Source of the DNA: Chloroflexota bacterium
GTDB lineage: Bacteria > Chloroflexota > Anaerolineae > Anaerolineales > Villigracilaceae
DNA length: 5,409 bases
Assembly (NCBI GenBank): GCA_023484185.1
Contig: JAMDBC010000178.1
Span: forward strand, 1-5,409
Reading direction: 5' to 3'
The position numbers and the translations under genes are program-made. Below the pieces are notes generated by a model. The model had not been told where the DNA came from. It searched no databases and worked only from the letters and a program-made list of their open reading frames with translations. This document shows positions 1 through 5,260 of this stretch, one piece after another. Each line of letters begins with the position of its first letter. Positions within the stretch are counted from its first letter, which is position 1.

Positions 1-400
1 GATTGACAAAGACAAAGCCCGTGTATTCAAAATCACTCTGAATGTTGTGCTCACGGATCAGGTCACGTACCAAATCAACTGCGCGCTCGCAATAGTGATG
101 TGCCTCGACCGTTTTTTGTTTGCCGAACAACATGGCGGTCACAGCTGGTTCGAGGCCGAAGAGCGTCATGGCAAAGCCGCCATTTCGCCCGCTCGCGCCG
201 TAGCCGACAACCTCGCCCTCCAACACCGCGACCTTCATCGTCGGTTCGGCTTTCCGCAAAAAGTATGCCGTCGAAAGCCCGGTGAATCCCCCGCCGATGA
301 TGGCAATGTCAACAGCGACATCATCAGCCACGGGTGTGTTTGGCGCATATGGCCCGTAATTGTTGAGCCAATACGATTTTTGAGTGTAATCAATGGACAT
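1..400 (-). CDS. FAD-dependent oxidoreductase, DAO family (N-terminal part, runs off the left edge)
   Basis: The minus strand from the ATG at 400-398 is open for 133 codons to the window edge. The product begins MSIDYTQKSYWLNNYGPY. A dinucleotide-binding Rossmann motif follows a hydrophobic strand at about residues 31-42 (DIAIIGGGFTGL), with an acidic residue at about E61 ending the second strand (VAVLEGEVVGYGASGRNGG). The GASGRNGG stretch at about 68-75 is characteristic of DAO-family enzymes such as glycine, sarcosine or gamma-glutamylputrescine oxidases, which oxidise amines or amino acids with FAD. Substrate and C-terminal catalytic domain cannot be judged because only about a third of a typical 400-450 aa protein is present. 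No signal peptide is visible, so it is presumably cytoplasmic. The start is supported by a strong ribosome binding site 8 nt upstream. It is the third minus-strand gene after glyQS and the four-helix-bundle gene, with a repeat in the preceding gap. Confidence 0.88.
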   Translation of the reverse strand, partial: MSIDYTQKSYWLNNYGPYAPNTPVADDVAVDIAIIGGGFTGLSTAYFLRKAEPTMKVAVLEGEVVGYGASGRNGGFAMTLFGLEPAVTAMLFGKQKTVEAHHYCERAVDLVRDLIREHNIQSDFEYTGFVFVN

Positions 401-408
401 GGTTGCTG

Positions 409-414
409 CTCCTC
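409..414 (-). promoter_or_regulatory. Shine-Dalgarno site of the DAO-family oxidoreductase
   Basis: The minus strand reads GAGGAG here, 8 nt before the ATG at 400. This fixes the start codon. It lies just outside the GAC-rich repeat at 421-463, so that repeat sits between the upstream gene and this translation signal without damaging it. Confidence 0.75.
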
Positions 415-420
415 AGAGTG

Positions 421-463
421 TGAAACGACGGACGGCAGACGACGGACGATAGACCACGGACAA
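421..463. repeat. GAC-rich repeat, left flank of the four-helix-bundle gene
   Basis: This intergenic stretch is built from GACGGAC, CAGACGACGG and AGACCACGG words. Positions 425-440 (ACGACGGACGGCAGAC) are a perfect 16-nt inverted match to 932-947 on the other side of the four-helix-bundle gene. The word CAGACGACGGAC (436-447) also recurs directly at 912-923. AGACCACGGACAA (451-463) recurs in inverted orientation at 3145-3157, inside the glyQS linker. The three places therefore belong to one repeat family. Confidence 0.75.
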
Positions 464-476
464 CATTATTTCAAGG

Positions 477-887
477 TTAGATTTCGTCCACAAAGTATAG
501 CGCTGTTTCCTCTTTTATTGTCCGCCCGTTTCCAACAAGTGACTTGCGAAAAGATTGCAGCCTCTTTGCCAGTTCGTTTGATTTTACATAAACTTCATCA
601 AGCACAGTGGAATCCGAAATATATTTGCGTCTTCGAATAATATGCTGGCAAGCAACCGTTTCAACAAGCGAACGGATTGCCATTCCAAGAAACCTCGCTT
701 GTTCAGCATTTGATTGCCCCGTTGAACCTTCGGCGATATTCAACGATATTGACGTTGCCGCCCGAACGATCTGCGACTTCAGATTGAAATCTTCACTCCT
801 GGGCAGGTTCTCTGCGAGTGCGTAAATCGAGTCAACATATTCTACGGAGAATTTCCAGACATCCAGTTGCTCGAATTTGAATGGCAT
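477..887 (-). CDS. Four-helix-bundle protein, 23S rRNA intervening-sequence (IVP/S23) family
   Basis: The 136-aa product matches the family pattern: an N-terminal FEQLDVWKFSVEYVDSIYALAENLP helix, then FNLKSQIVRAATSISLNIAEG at about residues 34-54 with the signature NIAEG at 50-54, then an FLGMAIRSLVETV helix at about 66-78 and a final amphipathic helix at about 93-115. Members are small, soluble and helical and often form oligomers; Avd of diversity-generating retroelements is a distant relative. The molecular function is unknown. I chose the ATG at 887 over an in-frame GTG at 905 because a GGAGG lies just before it and the family starts near this residue. The last 18 or so residues (from about GNGRTIKEE) extend beyond the usual end and may be tail sequence acquired next to the repeat. 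The gene follows glyQS by about 70 nt and precedes the oxidoreductase by 76 nt, both gaps filled by related repeats. No reverse transcriptase is seen, so this is not a retroelement Avd by context. Confidence 0.85.
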   Translation of the reverse strand: MPFKFEQLDVWKFSVEYVDSIYALAENLPRSEDFNLKSQIVRAATSISLNIAEGSTGQSNAEQARFLGMAIRSLVETVACQHIIRRRKYISDSTVLDEVYVKSNELAKRLQSFRKSLVGNGRTIKEETALYFVDEI

Positions 888-891
888 AAAA

Positions 892-896
892 CCTCC
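892..896 (-). promoter_or_regulatory. Ribosome binding site deciding the four-helix-bundle start
   Basis: The minus strand reads GGAGG followed by TTTT and then ATG at 887. The spacing is slightly short but usable. The alternative GTG at 905 would lie upstream of this site and just inside the repeat hairpin, so the ATG is preferred. Confidence 0.65.
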
Positions 897-900
897 GCTG

Positions 901-954
901 ACCACAAACTACAGACGACGGACTACGTGTGGTCTGCCGTCCGTCGTCTGTGGT
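901..954. repeat. GAC-rich palindromic repeat between glyQS and the four-helix-bundle gene
   Basis: ACAGACGACGGAC at 911-923 and GTCCGTCGTCTGT at 939-951 form a perfect 13-bp stem with a 15-nt loop. Outer ACCACA (901-906) and TGTGGT (949-954) can extend it around a small bulge. Bases 932-947 are the inverted partner of 425-440. The glyQS stop codon (957-959) ends 2 nt beyond the repeat, so the hairpin starts immediately after translation of glyQS ends. It could act as an attenuator or mRNA 3'-end stabiliser. There is no T-run after it, so it is not a standard intrinsic terminator. Confidence 0.8.
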
Positions 955-956
955 TA

Positions 957-3900
957 TTAAAACCCTTCGAGTTTGCTCAAGTCTGCCACTCCGTTTGATA
1001 GCGCCGCGATCCTTTGCAACAGACCAAGCCGATTTTCCTGCAAGTTCTTGTCATCGGCCATGACCAGCACTTTGTCAAAAAAAGCATTGATGGACGGAAT
1101 AAGTTTGACGATAATCTCCAAAAACTCATTGACGGTTGACGGTTGACCGTTGACCGTTTGTTGAAGTGTGATGTAGAGTTGTTTTTCTTCGGCCTCGACA
1201 AAAACTTTTTCATGGACCTTGAAGATTTGCTTTTGGTCGCGCGTGATTCTCACACACCTCGCGAACCCAGGCAATATCGTTGACCAATCCTCACGCTCGA
1301 CCCATGCCTGCAACTGTTTGACCGCGTGCGTGGAACCTGCAGGGTCATTCGATTGCGCGGCAAGGACGGCTTCAACGACATCATGCTTATAACCCAGGTC
1401 ACTTAATACAACCTTCAAACGGCCTGCGATGAAATCAAGAATTTGCTTTTGCGCTTCTTCGCTGACTTCAATCGGTTGTGTCTTCGCAGACTTCTTCACA
1501 GCTTTGGTTAAGTCGAAGTTAACATCATGCTCGATAAGCGGTTGCACGATGCCAATCGCGGCGCGGCGCAGGCCGAACGGGTCTTTCGCACCCGTGGGAG
1601 CTAGTCCCGCGGCGAACAAGCCGACCAATGAATCGATTCTGTCAGCCAGTGCAACGGCAAGACCGACTTTTGTCTGAGGAACAGTTTGGTATTGTTCGCC
1701 AATGGCAAAGGCGACATCCTTTTGTTCGCCTGAGCGGAGAGCATATTCACGTCCGATGATGCCTTGCAAGGATGTCATCTCAGTCACCATCTGCGTGACG
1801 AGGTCGGCTTTGGCGAGGTAGACCGCGCGTGCCAGGTGTTTGATCGTGGTTGCATCCTTGATATGGAGTAGGCCCGCCAGTTCCGCGCCGAGTTTCAACA
1901 TGCGGTCTGATTTATCGAGCATCGAACCGAGTTTGGTGTGGAAGGTCAGTGTGGAGAGTTTGGGACGGTATTCTTCCAGCTTGAGTTTGACATCTTCGCG
2001 CACAAAGAAGTTGGCATCGGCGAAGCGCGCGCCGAGAACATGTTCGTTCCCTTCTCTCACAATATCAACATGGAGGTCGTCTCCGTTGCGGATGGCGATG
2101 AAGTGCGGAAGTAGGGGCAGGGCTTGTCCCTGCCCCTGGGCTTTCTCATTACCCTGGGCGACCACAAGGGTCGCCCCTACGCGATGAACAGGGAAATGCC
2201 TTTGATGCTTCTTCATCACAGAGATAAGTACATCCTGCGGCAAAGACAAATATTCATTATCAAATTCGCCCATGACAGCGGTGGGCATTTCAATTAAGTT
2301 GGTGACTTCGTTGAGCAGACCATCGTCAATGATGGCTTCCCCACCGACCAATGCCGCGGCTTGGTTGACTTGTTCAACGATGGAGGCTTTGCGTTCTTCT
2401 TTATCGAGGAGGATGCCTGCTTCGCGGATCACATCAAAGTATTTATCGGCGGAGGGGATTTTGATTTCGGGCGAGCCGTAGGGGCGAAGTCCGCGAGAGA
2501 CGTTGCCTGAGGCGACGCCAGCATATTCAAACGGGATGACCATGTCACCGAGCAACGCAACATACCAGCGGATGGGACGAGAGAAGGACACGCCAGAGTC
2601 ATTCCAGCGCATGGACTTTTCGAACTTGATGCTTTCGACTAATTTGGGTAATGCGTCCACCAGCACTTCGGGAGTGGGGCGTCCCTTTTTGCTGACAACC
2701 GCGAAAACATACTTGCCGCCATCTTGTTCACGAACTTCAAGCGCCGATGGATCAATACCGTTCTTCTTTGCAAAACCAAGCGCCGCAGGCGTGTAGGTCG
2801 GATTGGCAATCCGACCATCTTCGGCAGGCGAGGTCGGGGTCGGACTACCAGTCCGACCTACAAAGGCTTTATCAGCGGGCGGACCTTTGACGAGGTCTTC
2901 GCGGTCAGGTTGATTCGGGGAGAGAGAGTCAATCGAAACGACGAGCCGCCGCGGGGTCGTAAAGATGCGGACGTCGCCATGAGTGAGATGAAGTTCATCA
3001 AGTAAAGTCGGGATACGGGAGGTGAGAGTCACGTAAGCGGAGTCGACATCGTTCGCGGGGAGTTCTTCAACGCCGATTTCAAGCAAGAACGACGAAGGAC
3101 CACTGACGACAGACGACGCGAGCTTGGCAGTGGTCTGCGGTCTATTGTCCGTGGTCTGCTTGAGAAGCGGATACTCAAATTCCTTGCGTTGTTCCACATA
3201 CCCTTCGGCCACCTTGCGGGCAAGTTCGCGGATGCGTCTAAAGAATGCTTGTCTTTCAGCAACGCTGATTGCGCCGCGTGTATCTAAGATATTGAACGAG
3301 TGCGAGCATTTGAGGACGTAATCGTGCGCGGGGACAATCAGACCACCCGCGAGACAGGCGTCGGCTTCGGCGGAGAAGAGGTCGTACATGGCGCGGACGC
3401 GTTCGACGTCGGCGGTCTCGAAATAATATTTGGAGTGTTCGAACTCCTCCTGACGGCGGATCTCGCCATAGGTCACGCCTGCACCGTATTCCTCGTTCCA
3501 GATGGCTTTGGCGTTGTTGAGCGCGATGAGGATGCGTTCGAGCCCGTAGGTGATCTCGACCGAGACGGGGTCGAGCGCCACGCCGCCCATCTGCTGAAAG
3601 TAGGTAAACTGCGTGATCTCCTGCCCGTCAAGCCAGACCTCCCAGCCCAAACCCCACGCGGAGATGGCGGGCTGTTCCCAGTTGTCTTCCACGAAGCGAA
3701 TATCGTGCTGGCGCGGGTTGATGCCGAGCGCCTTGAGCGACTCGAGATACAGTTCCTGTGGATTGCCGGGATCGGGCTTGAGGATGACCTGATACTGGGT
3801 GTGCTTTTGGAAGCGGTTGGGATTCTCGCCGTAACGCCCGTCATCGGGGCGGACAGACGGCTCGACGTACGCCACGTTCCACGGCTCGGGTCCGAGCACG

Positions 3901-4034
3901 CGCAGGAAGGTGGCTGGGTTCATCGTCCCTGCGCCGACCTGGGTATAGTAGGGCTGTGTGATGAGGCATCCGTGCGATGCCCAGAAGTCTTGGAGTTTGA
4001 GGATAATTTCTTGGAAAGAGGAAGGTTTCGTCAT
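957..4034 (-). CDS. glyQS: Fused glycyl-tRNA synthetase, alpha and beta parts in one chain
   Basis: This cytoplasmic enzyme joins glycine to tRNA-Gly using ATP. It is the bacterial alpha2beta2 type, here a single 1025-aa chain as also known from Chlamydia. The alpha part (about 1-292) shows [27 protein letters not shown] (67-74), RFVEDNWE (113-120), GLGWEVW (128-134) and TYGLER (162-167), the class II catalytic core. The beta part starts at [12 protein letters not shown] (316-327), followed by TPRRL (360-364), a KSMRWND region (473-479), KKHQRHFPV (608-616), [16 protein letters not shown] (662-677), an HD-like stretch (about 732-765), [11 protein letters not shown] (818-828) and a C-terminal anticodon-binding domain ending [12 protein letters not shown]. 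Four stretches absent from E. coli GlyQ and GlyS coincide with DNA repeats: residues 293-315, 392-414, 619-642 and 960-969. All keep the frame, and the core motifs look intact, so the enzyme is probably functional. The ATG at 4034 is the only sensible start because a TAA directly precedes it in frame. No clear Shine-Dalgarno is present, because the leader is itself a repeat. Confidence 0.96.
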   Translation of the reverse strand: MTKPSSFQEIILKLQDFWASHGCLITQPYYTQVGAGTMNPATFLRVLGPEPWNVAYVEPSVRPDDGRYGENPNRFQKHTQYQVILKPDPGNPQELYLESLKALGINPRQHDIRFVEDNWEQPAISAWGLGWEVWLDGQEITQFTYFQQMGGVALDPVSVEITYGLERILIALNNAKAIWNEEYGAGVTYGEIRRQEEFEHSKYYFETADVERVRAMYDLFSAEADACLAGGLIVPAHDYVLKCSHSFNILDTRGAISVAERQAFFRRIRELARKVAEGYVEQRKEFEYPLLKQTTDNRPQTTAKLASSVVSGPSSFLLEIGVEELPANDVDSAYVTLTSRIPTLLDELHLTHGDVRIFTTPRRLVVSIDSLSPNQPDREDLVKGPPADKAFVGRTGSPTPTSPAEDGRIANPTYTPAALGFAKKNGIDPSALEVREQDGGKYVFAVVSKKGRPTPEVLVDALPKLVESIKFEKSMRWNDSGVSFSRPIRWYVALLGDMVIPFEYAGVASGNVSRGLRPYGSPEIKIPSADKYFDVIREAGILLDKEERKASIVEQVNQAAALVGGEAIIDDGLLNEVTNLIEMPTAVMGEFDNEYLSLPQDVLISVMKKHQRHFPVHRVGATLVVAQGNEKAQGQGQALPLLPHFIAIRNGDDLHVDIVREGNEHVLGARFADANFFVREDVKLKLEEYRPKLSTLTFHTKLGSMLDKSDRMLKLGAELAGLLHIKDATTIKHLARAVYLAKADLVTQMVTEMTSLQGIIGREYALRSGEQKDVAFAIGEQYQTVPQTKVGLAVALADRIDSLVGLFAAGLAPTGAKDPFGLRRAAIGIVQPLIEHDVNFDLTKAVKKSAKTQPIEVSEEAQKQILDFIAGRLKVVLSDLGYKHDVVEAVLAAQSNDPAGSTHAVKQLQAWVEREDWSTILPGFARCVRITRDQKQIFKVHEKVFVEAEEKQLYITLQQTVNGQPSTVNEFLEIIVKLIPSINAFFDKVLVMADDKNLQENRLGLLQRIAALSNGVADLSKLEGF
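1129..1156. repeat. Four-copy 7-bp tandem repeat inside the glyQS C-terminal domain
   Basis: Two copies of TTGACGG are followed by two copies of TTGACCG, 28 bp in all, with a partial TTTG after them. On the coding strand this gives [10 protein letters not shown] at residues 960-969, between the helices ending KQLYITLQQ and starting [10 protein letters not shown]. coli GlyS has only a short turn in the corresponding place. The unit length of 7 is not a multiple of 3, so copy-number change by slippage would usually break the frame. Confidence 0.8.
2111..2180. repeat. 70-bp paired palindrome (GTAGGGGC ends) inside the glyQS beta part
   Basis: The unit is bounded by GTAGGGGC (2111-2118) and its exact inverse GCCCCTAC (2173-2180). 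It contains two hairpins: GGGGCAGGG/CCCTGCCCC (2114-2122 with 2128-2136, 5-nt loop) and GGGCGACC/GGTCGCCC (2156-2163 with 2169-2176, 5-nt loop). It encodes about residues 619-642, starting [10 protein letters not shown] and ending QALPLL. It sits between the conserved HFPV and LPHFIAIRN strands, where E. coli GlyS has a loop of only about six residues. Read on the coding strand, only the frame used is free of stops; the other two contain TAG or TAA. Similar GTAGGGGCGACC-type repeats occur between genes in many bacteria, recalled and not searched. Confidence 0.85.
2793..2861. repeat. 69-bp paired palindrome (GTAGGTCGG ends) inside the glyQS beta part
   Basis: The unit is bounded by GTAGGTCGG (2793-2801) and its exact inverse CCGACCTAC (2853-2861). 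It contains two hairpins: GGTCGGATT/AATCCGACC (2796-2804 with 2808-2816) and GGTCGGACT/AGTCCGACC (2838-2846 with 2850-2858), each with a 3-nt loop. It encodes exactly 23 residues, 392-414, starting VGRTGSPTP and ending RIANPTY. It lies between GPPADKAF and [13 protein letters not shown], where E. coli GlyS has a short DxxG loop. On the coding strand the two unused frames both hit TAG within the first 15 bases. Confidence 0.87.
3090..3158. repeat. GAC-rich repeat forming the alpha-beta linker of glyQS
   Basis: These 69 bp encode residues 293-315, beginning [12 protein letters not shown] and ending SGPSS. They fall exactly between the end of the alpha part (KEFEYPLLK) and the first conserved strand of the beta part ([11 protein letters not shown]). 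They contain an 8-bp inverted repeat, GACCACTG (3098-3105) with CAGTGGTC (3128-3135). They also share the 13-mer TTGTCCGTGGTCT (3145-3157, inverted) with 451-463, plus the same ACAGACGAC words as the repeats flanking the four-helix-bundle gene. The encoded peptide is polar and presumably flexible. Confidence 0.72.
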
Positions 4035-4070
4035 TTACGATTTCCGATTTTGGATTTACGATTTTGGATT
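4033..4070. repeat. Direct repeats in the glyQS leader, overlapping its start codon
   Basis: ATTTACGATTT occurs at 4033-4043 and 4054-4064, a period of 21 bp. CGATTTTGGATT occurs at 4045-4056 and 4059-4070. On the glyQS strand this appears as alternating AATCGTAAAT and AATCCAAAATCG words. The last copy runs into the glyQS ATG (4034-4032), so the usual Shine-Dalgarno position is occupied by repeat sequence. The nearest purine run is a weak GGAAA. Confidence 0.75.
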
Positions 4071-4079
4071 GCGGAAGGG

Positions 4080-4085
4080 ATTATA
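4080..4085 (-). promoter_or_regulatory. Possible -10 box for glyQS
   Basis: The minus strand has a perfect TATAAT here, placing a start of transcription about 40 nt before the glyQS ATG. No recognisable -35 hexamer lies 16-18 bp upstream, so it is only a candidate. No T-box leader is visible: the leader is too short and no T-box consensus or tRNA-like stem was found. Confidence 0.35.
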
Positions 4086-4169
4086 ACTGATGGAATGGCG
4101 ATGGAGGATTTACGCTTCACGCGACAGCGCAAATTGGTTCTGTTTCGAGAAGAGTTTTTCTCCCCGTGA

Positions 4170-4183
4170 CCGTTTCCCGTTTC
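4170..4183. repeat. Two-copy 7-bp tandem (CCGTTTC) in the divergent intergenic region
   Basis: CCGTTTC occurs twice in direct tandem, preceded by CCGTGA. Like the TTGACSG heptamer inside glyQS it has a 7-bp period, but the word differs. It overlaps the place where a -35 element for the plus-strand genes would lie. With only two copies it may be chance. Confidence 0.35.
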
Positions 4184-4201
4184 GCTTTGGTGATATAGGC
4201 G

Positions 4202-4207
4202 TATAAT
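4202..4207 (+). promoter_or_regulatory. Possible -10 box for the plus-strand cluster
   Basis: A perfect TATAAT lies about 75 nt before the ATG at 4283. No good TTGACA-like sequence is found 16-18 bp upstream; the region there is the CCGTTTC tandem. If used, transcription starts near 4214 and the leader would include the palindrome at 4237-4246. Confidence 0.4.
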
Positions 4208-4236
4208 TCGCATACACAGCTATTAAACTGTATGAA

Positions 4237-4246
4237 CCAATATTGG
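4237..4246. promoter_or_regulatory. Palindrome CCAATATTGG, possible operator
   Basis: A perfect 10-bp palindrome lies about 30 bp downstream of the candidate -10 box and 36 bp before the first plus-strand gene. The position would suit a roadblock operator for the small helix-turn-helix proteins encoded just downstream. A 10-bp palindrome can also arise by chance, and nothing shows that it is bound. Confidence 0.2.
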
Positions 4247-4282
4247 ACTCGCCCACAAATTGGGAAATAGCAAGGAGATGGA

Positions 4283-4465
4283 ATGGACGAAAAACAGTTC
4301 AAATTACTGATGGAAGAACTCACGAAAATTAGAAACTTGCTGATATTGAATGCTTCAAAAGCTGGAGCAACTTCACCTGAAATTAGCAAAATCTTAAACA
4401 CCAGCGATAGCCGTGTTCGACAGATTCTTACAGCTACTGGCGGAAAGAAAAAGAAAGTCGTATAA
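4283..4465 (+). CDS. Small helix-turn-helix protein (60 aa)
   Basis: The product starts MDEKQFKLLMEELTKIRNLL, an amphipathic and probably coiled-coil helix (about residues 3-24). A segment with sigma-region-4-like helix-turn-helix spacing follows (about 28-49: ATSPEISKILNTSDSRVRQIL), then a lysine-rich tail. It is probably a DNA-binding regulator, perhaps dimerising through the first helix; target unknown. The start is supported by AAGGAG at 4272-4277, 5 nt before the ATG. The next gene begins 42 nt after its stop on the same strand, so the two are likely co-transcribed. Its N terminus resembles the partial gene at 5261 (shared MDE, an ELxxI heptad and a LL-x-x-N stretch), but it lacks about a dozen residues between the helix and the helix-turn-helix. 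Compared with glyQS it is AT-rich. Confidence 0.72.
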   Translation: MDEKQFKLLMEELTKIRNLLILNASKAGATSPEISKILNTSDSRVRQILTATGGKKKKVV

Positions 4466-4507
4466 AATAACCAAGAAGTAGATAATTAACTCGATCAGGA
4501 AACCAAA

Positions 4508-5203
4508 ATGCCTAGTAAACCAGAACTCAATCCTGAGATTCTCGATTTCCTGCATGAGAGGTTAGGCAAGCCAGTAAGTACCATCAGGTCAGCAATCTCT
4601 GTGCTAAAACGGGAATATACACAATCCACATCGAATGCTGTTGCTCAAATTTATGCTCAACAACATGGCGTATCAGTGCGAAGATTGATTAGCAAAGAAG
4701 ATAAGTTGACGATACCCTCCGTCAGGATTGAAAAACCAGAGCCATTAAGACTCAAGAGAAAAGCTAAAAATGGGGAGCAAATTAAAGAAATCATAAAATT
4801 TGAGACCACAGACCACTTTTTACAAAAACATATACGCGAGATAAACAGAGCCTACACCAAACAATGTTACACATGTGTTTTTATACTCACAAGAAAAGTA
4901 CTTGAAAATATGATTATTGGGATTTTGAAAGCAAAATACCCTATAGACCCTGCTCTTTACTTTGACACAGCAAAAAACAGAAATTTAGATTTCAGCGTGG
5001 TTTTAGATAACCTGTTTCAAAAGAGAAACGAGTTTGACAGCGACAGAAAAGAAGCAATAGAGCGTTTGCACCAAAAAATAAAACTTTTCAAGAATGACGC
5101 TAACGACAAAGTGCATTCCCTATACCATATTGTTGAAAACCCGAAGGAAATTGATGACTGGAATCTGGATACGATTATCGCCCTAATAGAAAAAATCATG
5201 TGA
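4508..5203 (+). CDS. Uncharacterised 231-aa protein with DUF4145/HEPN-like C-terminal half
   Basis: I do not recognise this protein by name. Residues about 9-62 form a small helical unit (ILDFLHERLGKPVSTIRSAI ... AVAQIYAQQHGVS), in the style of N-terminal domains seen on other hypothetical proteins. A charged lysine-rich linker (about 63-98) follows. The C-terminal half (about 100-231) resembles DUF4145/HEPN-type bundles: INRAYTKQCYTCVFILTRKVLENMIIGIL (111-139) with R129 in the usual LRRALE position, and NDANDKVHSL (196-205) in place of the usual GN-x-x-AH motif, with H203. It ends in a DDWNLDTIIALIEKIM helix. The classic HEPN R-x4-6-H ribonuclease motif is not evident because no arginine precedes H203 closely, so catalytic activity is doubtful. 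The start is backed by AGGA at 4497-4500, 7 nt before the ATG. It lies between two related small helix-turn-helix genes, hinting at an accessory or defence-type cluster. The sequence is AT-rich, consistent with acquisition by transfer. The domain assignment is tentative. Confidence 0.7.
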   Translation: MPSKPELNPEILDFLHERLGKPVSTIRSAISVLKREYTQSTSNAVAQIYAQQHGVSVRRLISKEDKLTIPSVRIEKPEPLRLKRKAKNGEQIKEIIKFETTDHFLQKHIREINRAYTKQCYTCVFILTRKVLENMIIGILKAKYPIDPALYFDTAKNRNLDFSVVLDNLFQKRNEFDSDRKEAIERLHQKIKLFKNDANDKVHSLYHIVENPKEIDDWNLDTIIALIEKIM

Positions 5204-5260
5204 AGAATGGCAAAGCTATCAACAAGGAATGGATTTAATAGCAGAAGAAAGAGGTGCCCA

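Larger units (their letters stand above)
425..947. mobile_element. Candidate small mobile unit: four-helix-bundle gene between 16-bp inverted repeats
   Basis: Perfect 16-bp inverted repeats at 425-440 and 932-947 enclose a single gene of the 23S rRNA intervening-sequence four-helix-bundle family. In that family's best-known setting, in Leptospira and relatives, the gene sits inside an intervening sequence of 23S rRNA whose ends pair into a stem. The arrangement here is similar but lies in a protein-gene intergenic region. No transposase or clear target-site duplication is visible, and the repeat also occurs without the gene inside glyQS. The unit may therefore be only a gene that happens to sit between two dispersed repeats. 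The mobile interpretation is inference. Confidence 0.3.

Noticed and set aside
47..640. A 197-codon open frame on the plus strand
   Set aside because: It runs antisense over the oxidoreductase N terminus, the repeat and the four-helix-bundle gene. Its product has no recognisable motif, while the minus-strand products do.
887..905. An upstream GTG start for the four-helix-bundle protein (six extra residues)
   Set aside because: The GTG lies at the edge of the repeat and before the GGAGG site. The family begins near the MPFKFEQLDVW residues.
911..951. Intrinsic terminator after glyQS
   Set aside because: The stem is strong but no T-run follows on the glyQS strand. The same sequence family occurs at two other places as a repeat.
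2111..2861. CRISPR-like array from the spaced palindromes in glyQS
   Set aside because: Only two units, of different sequence and about 610 bp apart, with conserved coding sequence between them. There are no regular spacers and no cas genes.
3300..4169. A 289-codon open frame on the plus strand opposite the glyQS alpha part
   Set aside because: It is the antisense shadow of a highly conserved catalytic region. The product shows no family features and the frame has no convincing ribosome binding site.
4035..4282. T-box riboswitch or tRNA gene upstream of glyQS
   Set aside because: No T-box consensus, specifier stem or cloverleaf could be traced on either strand. The likely leader is only about 40 nt and consists of direct repeats.
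4117..4401. A 94-codon minus-strand open frame starting MFKILLISGEVAPAFEAF
   Set aside because: The start looks glycosyltransferase-like but the rest does not. It overlaps the better supported plus-strand helix-turn-helix gene and the divergent promoter region.
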